Below the pieces are notes generated by a model. That model did not search any database. It saw only the letters and a program-made list of their open reading frames with translations, and was not told where the DNA came from. This document shows positions 1 to 5,751 of a DNA stretch of 5,842 nucleotides, one piece after another. Source of the stretch: an uncultured Ruminococcus sp. (GTDB lineage Bacteria; Bacillota; Clostridia; Oscillospirales; Ruminococcaceae); contig CAMWXM010000181.1 of NCBI GenBank assembly GCA_947178195.1, forward strand, positions 1 to 5,842. The letters are read 5' to 3'. Every line of letters begins with the position of its first letter. Positions within the stretch are counted from its first letter, which is position 1. Made by a program: the position numbers and the translations under genes.

Positions 1-37
1 ATATTACATCCATTATATCTTTTAGTTTATCAATATA

Positions 38-586
38 TTAGACTATTCTTTTCTTATCAACGAGAGAATTATTTTTGAAATATTTTATTACAATTCCATT
101 CTCATCAAGAATAACTGTTATATATGAATTATCATTGTCATTTATGAACGATTCTTCATTTTCTTTTATTATTTCTAAGATATTGGTTTCTTTGTTAAAT
201 ATATCATTGCTAGGATAATCATTCACTCTATTTATTCTACCATCTGTATATACTATTTTATACGCTTTCCCATTTGCATCCACATATATATCGATAGTTT
301 CAAGAAATTCTCTTCCTTCTTCATCATTGTATTCACGCTTATAATGAAACATTGCATCACCTTTGTATTCATTATTAAATGTGTATTCTGCATATGTCAA
401 AGTAAGATTATCAGAATATTTAGCAATTATATCGTTTAGTTCATTGTGTATTTCGTCTATTATATAAATATTCCCATTAATATTTGATGAAATTTCAAAT
501 ACTTCTCTGTTGAATTTGTCAAAGTCATCAGAACATCCAACCAAAATAATACATACTAACATCATAAATACAAGCCTTAATTTCAT
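38..586 (-). CDS. Small predicted lipoprotein of unknown function
   Basis: This 182-residue protein begins with a textbook lipoprotein signal: K2 and R4, a hydrophobic stretch over residues 5-17, and the lipobox L15-V16-G17-C18. It should be lipidated on C18 and anchored to the outer face of the cytoplasmic membrane. The mature part is acidic, Asn/Asp/Glu-rich and probably folds as alpha plus beta, with strand-like segments near residues 95-115 and 155-170. I recognise no family. The ATG at 586 is supported by AGGGTGA at 597-591, four bases upstream. It is the first gene downstream of the VWA/lysozyme-like gene, on the same strand, with a 168-base gap holding an inverted-repeat element. Base composition is very AT-rich: two sampled 60-base lines have 11 and 14 G+C. 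That is lower than the agr genes. A role as immunity lipoprotein against the neighbouring lysozyme-like domain is an inference from gene order only. Being a real lipoprotein gene is likely; its function is unknown. Confidence 0.85.
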   Translation of the reverse strand: MKLRLVFMMLVCIILVGCSDDFDKFNREVFEISSNINGNIYIIDEIHNELNDIIAKYSDNLTLTYAEYTFNNEYKGDAMFHYKREYNDEEGREFLETIDIYVDANGKAYKIVYTDGRINRVNDYPSNDIFNKETNILEIIKENEESFINDNDNSYITVILDENGIVIKYFKNNSLVDKKRIV

Positions 587-605
587 AAAATCACCCTATA
601 CTTAT

Positions 606-702
606 GCAATAGAACTCTTGCGAATTACAGTTTTCAAAAATATAAATCTTGTAATATTGCCAATTGAGAACTGATTTTGCAGTTTCACAAGAGTTCTAGC
701 AA
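606..702. mobile_element. MITE-like inverted-repeat element with GCAA flanks
   Basis: Perfect 11-bp terminal inverted repeats, TAGAACTCTTG at 610-620 and its complement at 688-698, bound an 89-bp AT-rich non-coding segment. The repeat extends inward by one mismatch and three further matches. The mismatch is a G-U pair in leftward RNA, giving a 15-bp stem. A second inner pair, CAGTTTTC (628-635) with GAGAACTG (666-673), matches at 7 of 8 positions. Both ends are flanked by the same four bases, GCAA (606-609 and 699-702), as expected of a target-site duplication. Size, symmetry and lack of coding capacity fit a miniature inverted-repeat transposable element. An alternative is a long RNA hairpin separating the VWA gene from the lipoprotein gene. 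No transposase is in the window, so the family is unknown. Confidence 0.5.
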
Positions 703-754
703 ATAAAATGCTACATACTTAGCTAACAGTATTACCACTCAAAAGTTATATTTG

Positions 755-2935
755 TTAATTATACTTATCGAATATCACATAGCTATGATATACCGCTTCT
801 CCATAACTATCATCACCATTATAAACAGCAAGCATTTTTTTTATTTGTTCAACAGTATAGTTGTAATAATTTCTATCAAAACCTTTTTTAGATGCTCCAT
901 GCATAAGTACAAGCGGAATCATGCTAATATTGTATGTATTATCTGTTCTTAATTTATTCCATATTTCTTCTCTTTGATGCCAATCATCATAATCATATTT
1001 ATTTCCAGAAATTATACCTTCTTCAATAGCCCAGTTGTTGGCATTTATTGCAGTTAAAGCGTAAATTTGTCCATATCCCGTGCTCGCATCTTCTCTCGAC
1101 ATTATCGGATATTCTGGATACTGTATAAGTATTTGCTGCCACCATTCCAAACTATTATAGTATTCCACTTGATATTGATATGCATAGTATGATAAAACAC
1201 ATGAATCAGAAAAATCATCCTGTGCCCAGAAACACTTTAACTCTCTTAAAAGAACTGCCTGTATAGCAGCTTTTGGAATCATGTATTTATTGCTCAGTTT
1301 TGTTATAACATTATCATAATCATAAATTATATCAATACAATCAGACACACTATTATATGGTAATTGAAAACCCCATCTTACCAAATCTATGTCTGCACTT
1401 ATTTGCGAATCAATTTCAGATAAAAGGCTATTCCTATCAGAAGGCTTGAGGTTACAACTAATACCATAATCATTAGGTAACGGGTCTTTATTATCCCAAA
1501 CTCCATCCCCATCAGTATCCTTTTTAGCCGGATCAGATCCACAGTAAACAGACGCCAGATATTGTTCATAAGTAACAGCCGATGTTAATTGTTCGTTATA
1601 ATATTTAAGTTCAATGTTATCCGGAATTCCATCTCCATCTGTATCTTTTAGATACATACTAGTATTAATCGGTTGACCATTAGGCTTCAAACCATAAAGT
1701 TCAACGAGATCGGGTATACCGTCTTCATCATAATCTTCACCGATAAACTTCGGAGGCACATAAACCATCCCGCCCGATTCATAGGTCAAGTCGCTTGCAC
1801 TTACAACATCATAAACATCTCCGCCGGTAGCATGAGCAACTTCTTCGAGACCATAACCAATATCGTTTGAACCAAGGTTTACAATATTCAATATAACATT
1901 GCCAGGAAAATCTGATGATGAAATCTGTCCGAAGTTAATATTATTGTCCGTAATAACAACAAGTCGATATACATCTGTTGTATCCGTTTCAACATGACTC
2001 AACGCCGCATTCAAAGCGTTATTCAAATTTGCAGTTCCGCTTCCGTTATTAATGTTCGGCAATTGATCGTTTAAATATGATTTGTTATAAGAAAGCCCAG
2101 AATCTGAAATTACAGTATTTGAAAATCTAATAATCGCTGCAGTATCGTTGCCACCTTTATTGTTAATAATATTATGACATATCCTTGCTCTCTTGCACCA
2201 ATTTACACAGTACGCGTTTATATCAGCGTTACCGTTTATCTTATCTCTAATTGTTTCAATATTTTCTTCCGTTACACCCTTGTAGCCCACTACTAAAACT
2301 GGTGAACTATAATCTGTACGTCTCATACTTGAGGAACAATCCACCATAAAAATTGTGTGCATATTCCTCTGATAAGAAGTATTACCAATCCACATCTTAC
2401 GAAGCTCATTGAAACTTGCTTCCCAGTTAGCGTACCACTTCTCGCTATCCACAATCATATACTGCGAGAAGTGAGTTGTTGTAGTGCTGACGGTGGAATT
2501 TGCTTCGTCATGAATGGTTTCCATTTCTTTGAAGATTTGATTTTCTTCATCATACCATAAAATAAGCAGATTGTCAAACTTAGTGTCACCAAGCTTTGAC
2601 TTATCAACTTTAAATGTTATTGTTACCGATTTAAAGCTTGTGGGGGTTTCAAAATTAAATGGTTCTCCGATAAGGGAATACACATTTGTTGACATTACGT
2701 CAATGTTGTACATGCTTTTAATGGTGAGATTTCTTTCAAGGTTACCGTTAGTATTCATATCGACCTTGATTTCAGTAATTGCCTCGTCATGAGTACTTAC
2801 TTCCTGCTGTTTCGACTGACCAAAGACCTCATCGCCATCAAGAATACCATTTCCATTGGTGTCAGGATTCAACGGATCAAAATATATCCCGTATTTAGCG
2901 TATATCGAAACCGTCATAGCTTTCTTCTCCATCAA
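755..2935 (-). CDS. VWA / TSP3-repeat / lysozyme-like surface protein, 5'-truncated
   Basis: This is the 726-codon remainder of a large secreted protein. Residues 20-36 are a TSP3-type calcium repeat. Residues about 50-165 are a beta-rich ZU5/UPA-like region ending in H155-F156-S157. Residues about 190-400 are a VWA domain with a complete MIDAS: D199-x-S201-x-S203, then T301 in GSGT and D330 in VVITD. Three TSP3 repeats follow (401-, 431- and 473-490). Residues about 540-726 look like a lysozyme/lytic-transglycosylase fold: candidate catalytic E565 in LLREL, S618-TGYGQI resembling the glycine-rich segment of goose-type lysozymes, and YNG at 705-707. A secreted cell-wall hydrolase or effector displayed on a calcium-stiffened stalk is inferred. 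There is no signal peptide, because the gene's 5' end is broken (see the fragment at 2895-3048). The first possible starts are TTG 2935 and ATG 2932. ATG 2917 has GGAG nine bases upstream and is the only start with a Shine-Dalgarno-like site. Probably a decayed gene; the domain calls are firmer than the function. Confidence 0.8.
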   Translation of the reverse strand: MMEKKAMTVSIYAKYGIYFDPLNPDTNGNGILDGDEVFGQSKQQEVSTHDEAITEIKVDMNTNGNLERNLTIKSMYNIDVMSTNVYSLIGEPFNFETPTSFKSVTITFKVDKSKLGDTKFDNLLILWYDEENQIFKEMETIHDEANSTVSTTTTHFSQYMIVDSEKWYANWEASFNELRKMWIGNTSYQRNMHTIFMVDCSSSMRRTDYSSPVLVVGYKGVTEENIETIRDKINGNADINAYCVNWCKRARICHNIINNKGGNDTAAIIRFSNTVISDSGLSYNKSYLNDQLPNINNGSGTANLNNALNAALSHVETDTTDVYRLVVITDNNINFGQISSSDFPGNVILNIVNLGSNDIGYGLEEVAHATGGDVYDVVSASDLTYESGGMVYVPPKFIGEDYDEDGIPDLVELYGLKPNGQPINTSMYLKDTDGDGIPDNIELKYYNEQLTSAVTYEQYLASVYCGSDPAKKDTDGDGVWDNKDPLPNDYGISCNLKPSDRNSLLSEIDSQISADIDLVRWGFQLPYNSVSDCIDIIYDYDNVITKLSNKYMIPKAAIQAVLLRELKCFWAQDDFSDSCVLSYYAYQYQVEYYNSLEWWQQILIQYPEYPIMSREDASTGYGQIYALTAINANNWAIEEGIISGNKYDYDDWHQREEIWNKLRTDNTYNISMIPLVLMHGASKKGFDRNYYNYTVEQIKKMLAVYNGDDSYGEAVYHSYVIFDKYN
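1466..1735 (-). repeat. Three TSP3-type calcium-binding repeats
   Basis: Within the VWA protein, residues 401-490 contain three Asp-rich units of the DxDxDGxxD type: DYDEDGIPD (401-409), DTDGDGIPD (431-439) and DTDGDGVWD (473-481). The family binds calcium and forms rigid extended linkers. Here the repeats separate the VWA domain from the lysozyme-like domain. Base composition falls just after the last unit: the line at 1501-1560 has 29 G+C of 60, and the next lines in reading direction have 21, 21 and 16. Confidence 0.8.
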
Positions 2936-3048
2936 GCAAATCGTCGTTATCTGTATCCGGATTCAGCGGATCAGTTTTGTACTTGTTTATTTCGTCACCG
3001 TCTAAAAATCCATCTTCGTCAGTATCGGGATTGTACGGTTCTGTTTTG
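2895..3048 (-). pseudogene. Out-of-frame TSP3 fragment, 5' piece of the VWA gene
   Basis: About 50 codons encode two TSP3 calcium repeats, NPDTDEDGFLDGDE and NPDTDNDDLLDGEE, in a frame different from both neighbours. They match in style the repeat at the start of the large VWA ORF (NPDTNGNGILDGDE), so they are surely the same original gene. The frame stops at a TAA at 2897-2895. To continue into the VWA ORF the reading must move +1 between about 2925 and 2902, where both frames are open. Upstream, the recognisable repeat sequence begins near 3048, directly against the end of agrB homology. No signal peptide, start codon or ribosome-binding site belongs to this piece. The frame runs on through the agrB side to a TTG at 3080, but that part is AgrB DNA read out of frame. 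Confidence 0.75.
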
Positions 3049-3316
3049 TTACGACTACAAGAATACAGCAGCAGCCCCAATGTGTATTCGCATGAAAGCC
3101 TCCTGCCGACTTTCTCATAACAACAAATGCAGACAAATAGAACAGGCAGGGAATCACAGTTCCGCTTACAATCGCAAGCAGCAACGCAATCACAGCGTTC
3201 AGTACTGTTGACAATAAAAGCTGCAATCCGTATTCGTATACTTCCACGTCGTTTTTTTCGATAATGCTCCGACGCACAAAAAAAGAAGCCATCCTTTTTG
3301 AAAGTCTAATGATCAT
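3002..3316 (-). pseudogene. agrB: AgrB-type peptide-processing protease, C-terminally truncated
   Basis: AgrB is an integral-membrane cysteine protease that cuts and cyclises the AgrD signal peptide. The N-terminal half is clear: a basic N-terminus with RLSKRMASFFVRR, hydrophobic segments at about 31-51 and 53-67, and the family signature RKSAGGFHANTHWGC carrying H75 and C82, seven residues apart as in known AgrB proteins. About eight residues after C82 the homology ends; residues 91-104 are TSP3 DNA read out of frame up to a TAG. AgrB is usually near 200 residues, so roughly half is missing and the remaining transmembrane helices are lost. I place the start at ATG 3316 because GAGGTGAT (3329-3322) is then correctly spaced; GTG 3325 would lie inside that site. 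It follows the kinase gene by about 95 bases. Probably non-functional; family identification is strong. Confidence 0.85.
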
Positions 3317-3321
3317 AATTA

Positions 3322-3364
3322 TCACCTCGACTATAAGGATAGCTTCTTTTTATTTAATTTTCAA
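3322..3364 (-). promoter_or_regulatory. Candidate agrB promoter and ribosome-binding site
   Basis: On the minus strand TTGAAA (3364-3359) is followed after 17 bases by TATCCT (3341-3336), a plausible -35 / weak -10 pair. GAGGTGAT (3329-3322) is a strong ribosome-binding site that sets the agrB start at 3316. The leader would be very short and the -10 matches consensus at only four of six positions, so agrB may instead be read through from the kinase gene. No clear pair of AgrA-box direct repeats is seen here. The ribosome-binding site is much surer than the promoter. Confidence 0.4.
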
Positions 3365-3411
3365 TAGTTTTTGCACAAGATGTCGTTTTTTTGTTCCCAA
3401 ATGCAAAAATG

Positions 3412-4686
3412 TTATTCCATCAGCATAATTTTCATGGTGAAAAATCCGTTTTCATAGCTATAACTTATATGTCCATTCATGCTGTTAACAGCTTGTTTAA
3501 TACTTTTTAGTCCTATGCCATGAATAATTTTATTTGCCTTAGACGTTGTAAGATTGTTAATGTCAACAGCAGGAGACGTGTTGTTAATTTCGATTATAAG
3601 CTTGTTCTTCGACTGGTTCATCATAAGGCAGATGCACTTTTCTTTTGCATCAATTCGTTCGCACGCTTCTATCGCATTATCGAGGGCGTTGCCCAGTATC
3701 CTGCACATTCCGACCGTATCGAAATGGATTTCGCCGACATTGATTTTAGTCATAAACCGTATCGCTTTGCTTTTTGCGTAATCGCCATTTAAATTTATGA
3801 TAGAATCAACAGCGGAATTTCCGGTATAACAAATTGATGCGGCGCTTTCCACAAAACTGTATAATTGCTTCATATGCCTTTGAGCTGTCGTATAATCTTC
3901 CTTCTTTATCAGATCGTTCAAGAGTGATACCTGATTTTTCAAATCGTGCTTTATGTTTCGGATTTCTTCGTAAGAACCTGCGATTGCCTGATAGTTTTCA
4001 TTTTCTTTTTCTGATATTTTTTCCAGAGCCGCAAGTCTTATTTGCTTATCATAGCTTTCAAAATAGTTAAAAACAGACAGATTAAGGTAAAGCAGACCGC
4101 CTATACATATCATATACGAACTCATCATGCTCTTATCATTTTCATTGGCTGTGAAAACCAGATTTATAATAACCGCACTCAGAAACGGCATCATTAAAAT
4201 CAATATCCAGTATTTCAGCGGCAAGCTTTTTACCTTGCTTTTGTAAATTCGGCAGGAGTAAACAACGATCCAGAAGTCGAATACTTTTGTTCCAATCATA
4301 CCAAGAACTCTGCCTATTCCCGACTCAAGCAACCGTATAGGATTACCAAAATCCATCAGCATAAGAACACCTATGAAAAGTGATTCCGATATAAAGATAA
4401 GCATAATGTAGTAGATCGAAGCAAAGATTTTTACAATGTTTGAACCATTATAAAGGATTTCAGCTGATAATATTAAAATAACAAACGTTGCAGTAATCTG
4501 AATTGACGGCAATGAAATAAAAAGACTAACCAAAGACAAAATCGAAAATGCTGCTGTATACACAGCTATGTATGGAACTTTCGATTTGTACTTTCGCTGA
4601 AATATACGATGATAAAACAGGATTATAATTAAGATTTCTGGGATCACATTTATCAGTTCCGCTATATCATAAATTGTAAACTTCAT
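3412..4686 (-). CDS. AgrC-type GHKL sensor histidine kinase
   Basis: This 424-residue membrane kinase senses an extracellular signal, in this family typically a cyclic peptide, and phosphorylates its partner regulator. Residues 1 to about 206 hold six or seven hydrophobic segments (about 12-27, 37-59, 63-78, 88-112, 158-180, 188-206). A linker helix (211-245) leads to the phospho-acceptor H247 in IKHDLKNQ, typical of the AgrC/HPK10 class. The ATP-binding domain has an N box LGNALDNAIEAC with N333, D336 and N337, and a G box HGIGLKSI at 389-396. Length and layout are normal for the family and the gene appears intact. Its ATG follows the regulator's stop codon after one base, with AGAGGG (4699-4694) inside the regulator's end, so the two are translationally close-coupled. 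The adjoining truncated agrB indicates a peptide-sensing role, but no AgrD is visible, so the ligand is unknown. Confidence 0.92.
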   Translation of the reverse strand: MKFTIYDIAELINVIPEILIIILFYHRIFQRKYKSKVPYIAVYTAAFSILSLVSLFISLPSIQITATFVILILSAEILYNGSNIVKIFASIYYIMLIFISESLFIGVLMLMDFGNPIRLLESGIGRVLGMIGTKVFDFWIVVYSCRIYKSKVKSLPLKYWILILMMPFLSAVIINLVFTANENDKSMMSSYMICIGGLLYLNLSVFNYFESYDKQIRLAALEKISEKENENYQAIAGSYEEIRNIKHDLKNQVSLLNDLIKKEDYTTAQRHMKQLYSFVESAASICYTGNSAVDSIINLNGDYAKSKAIRFMTKINVGEIHFDTVGMCRILGNALDNAIEACERIDAKEKCICLMMNQSKNKLIIEINNTSPAVDINNLTTSKANKIIHGIGLKSIKQAVNSMNGHISYSYENGFFTMKIMLME

Positions 4687-4687
4687 G

Positions 4688-5392
4688 TTAGCAGCCCTCT
4701 GTAAGAAATGTTAAAAATTTATATGTTACAGATTGCTTTAATTTGCGACTAAGTGGTATTTTATCTCTGGTTTTCATAATCACTGAATCATGTTCAAGAT
4801 TATCAATAAAAGCAAGATTGACATAGTAGCTTTTATGTGGCTTGACAAAATTGATTAACCGCTCATCATTTTCAATCTCGCTTAGTTTTCCGTAAAATTC
4901 GTACGTTTCATCTGTTGCATGGAGTACGATCATTCGCTTGAACACCTCAAAGAACACGATATCGCTTATGGATATATTGTGCATAGTGTTTTTGGTCTGT
5001 ATAGGAAACGTCATATGAGTCTGATGATACTCATTGAATATAGAATTCAATTGCCGTCGATACATAGGTTCAGGCTGACTTTTAAGCATATAACGGAAAG
5101 CGTTTACTTCGTAGCCTTGAAGTGCGAATTCCAGATGACTTGTAAGAAAAACAATAATCACAAAGCTGTCGGCAGAGCGTATCTTTTCTGCCGTTTCCAA
5201 ACCGTTCAGTTCCTTCATTTCTATATCGAGTATTATAACGTCATACATATTTTTCTTAAAATTATTAAGGAATTTCTCTCCACTCCCAAACTCACTTATA
5301 TTCAGCTTGTCAGCTTCGGGATAGCTCTTACTGATCATATTTTTAAGATTTGATAAAAAATCCTGTTCGTCATCTACAATAGCAATCCGCAT
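4688..5392 (-). CDS. AgrA-type LytTR response regulator
   Basis: This 234-residue cytoplasmic regulator pairs with the kinase encoded immediately downstream. The receiver domain (1 to about 120) has the acidic pair D7-D8, phospho-acceptor D56 in IILDIEM, T84 in FLTS and conserved K104. The LytTR DNA-binding domain (about 128-230) shows FFEVFKR, then FVKPHKSYYVNLAFI at 182-196, where the family usually has an Arg-x-His-x-Ser core (here K184, H186, S188), and a conserved PLSRKLK. LytTR proteins bind pairs of short direct repeats near promoters. The ATG at 5392 is preceded by AAAGGGG (5407-5401) with eight bases of spacing, and by a strong promoter. It is the first gene of the presumed agrA-agrC-agrB transcript, an order reversed from the staphylococcal B-D-C-A order. 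The gene looks complete. Confidence 0.93.
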   Translation of the reverse strand: MRIAIVDDEQDFLSNLKNMISKSYPEADKLNISEFGSGEKFLNNFKKNMYDVIILDIEMKELNGLETAEKIRSADSFVIIVFLTSHLEFALQGYEVNAFRYMLKSQPEPMYRRQLNSIFNEYHQTHMTFPIQTKNTMHNISISDIVFFEVFKRMIVLHATDETYEFYGKLSEIENDERLINFVKPHKSYYVNLAFIDNLEHDSVIMKTRDKIPLSRKLKQSVTYKFLTFLTEGC

Positions 5393-5414
5393 TTAATCAA
5401 CCCCTTTAAATGCT

Positions 5415-5443
5415 ATTTTACCATAATTTTGTGGTTTTTTCAA
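5415..5443 (-). promoter_or_regulatory. Sigma-A-type promoter of the regulator-kinase operon
   Basis: TTGAAA (5443-5438) and TAAAAT (5420-5415) are separated by exactly 17 bases, matching the -35/-10 consensus at four and five of six positions. Transcription would begin near 5408, just before the AAAGGGG ribosome-binding site of the response regulator. The upstream flank is very AT-rich, like an UP element. Confidence 0.7.
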
Positions 5444-5460
5444 CAATTTTTATTAAATTG
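5444..5460. promoter_or_regulatory. Short inverted repeat abutting the -35, possible operator
   Basis: CAATTT (5444-5449) and AAATTG (5455-5460) form a perfect 6-bp inverted repeat with a 5-base spacer, ending directly at the -35 hexamer of the operon promoter. The placement would suit a transcription-factor site. In such AT-rich DNA a chance repeat is quite possible, and it does not look like the direct-repeat site expected for a LytTR regulator. Confidence 0.25.
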
Positions 5461-5500
5461 CTTAAATTTATTTTTACACCATATTTTATTTGTGTGTTAA

Positions 5501-5541
5501 TAAAACTAAAAGAATCCGCCAGCCATAACTGCTGACGGATT
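5501..5541 (-). terminator. Intrinsic terminator for leftward transcripts
   Basis: Arms 5531-5541 and 5513-5523 form an 11-bp stem (AATCCGTCAGC with GCTGGCGGATT in the leftward strand, one G-U pair) around a 7-base loop, followed by CTTTTAGTTTTATT. In the rightward direction the G-U becomes a C-A mismatch and no T-run follows, so it acts leftward. It would stop transcripts from the right before the agr-type operon promoter. Confidence 0.7.
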
Positions 5542-5660
5542 GCCTCTCAATCGGTTATTTTCTTATGTTCCCTATCGTAAGCTCGTATTTAGGCGGTTTG
5601 TTGGTATTTTAGGGGCGAAAATTTTAGGTGTAAAACCGTAGATGTTTTGGCCGTGTTTTC

Positions 5661-5688
5661 ACCGTCTGAATGGATTCGAACCCTCGAC
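5661..5688 (-). other. tRNA T-arm/3'-end remnant, possible attachment-site core
   Basis: Read leftward, this piece is GTCGAGGGTTCGAATCC followed by ATTCAGACGG. It carries the hallmark T-loop TTCGAAT with flanking stem-like bases and a following acceptor-like segment. The T-stem has a G-A mismatch and a G-U pair, no CCA follows, and the DNA where the 5' half of a tRNA should be is instead a terminator hairpin. It is therefore not a working tRNA. A duplicated 3' tRNA end left by an integrative element is one explanation; chance resemblance is another. Confidence 0.3.
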
Positions 5689-5710
5689 AAAGAAAATTAA
5701 GGAAAATTTC

Positions 5711-5751
5711 AAGGCAGATTTGAGAGAAAAAATCTTAAATCTGCCTTTTTT
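5711..5751 (+). terminator. Strong intrinsic terminator for rightward transcripts
   Basis: AAGGCAGATTT (5711-5721) pairs perfectly with AAATCTGCCTT (5737-5747). A further four pairs (GAGA with TCTT, one G-U) give a 15-bp stem with loop GAAAAAA. A run of six T follows at 5746-5751. Leftward the U-tract is poor, so the site works rightward. The transcript it ends is not evident; it would have to start between the agr promoter region and about 5700. Confidence 0.75.

Noticed and set aside
709..735. Hairpin ATACT/AGTAT as terminator of the VWA gene
   Set aside because: Only a 5-bp AT-rich stem with an 8-base loop and a broken T-tract; too weak to call.
2895..3080. Programmed frameshifting joining AgrB, TSP3 and VWA into one protein
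   Set aside because: Two shifts in opposite directions would be needed, no canonical slippery heptamer is seen at the junction, and an AgrB-VWA fusion makes no topological sense with half an AgrB.
2789..3211. Plus-strand 140-codon open frame
   Set aside because: It is the antisense of agrB and the TSP3 repeats, and its composition follows those genes' codon pattern.
3326..3411. Possible AgrD peptide gene between kinase and agrB
   Set aside because: The only short frame (TTG start, 18 codons) has no Cys, no ribosome-binding site and no AgrD-like acidic tail.
4919..5353. Plus-strand 144-codon open frame
   Set aside because: Complete antisense overlap with the well-supported LytTR regulator; no domain features.
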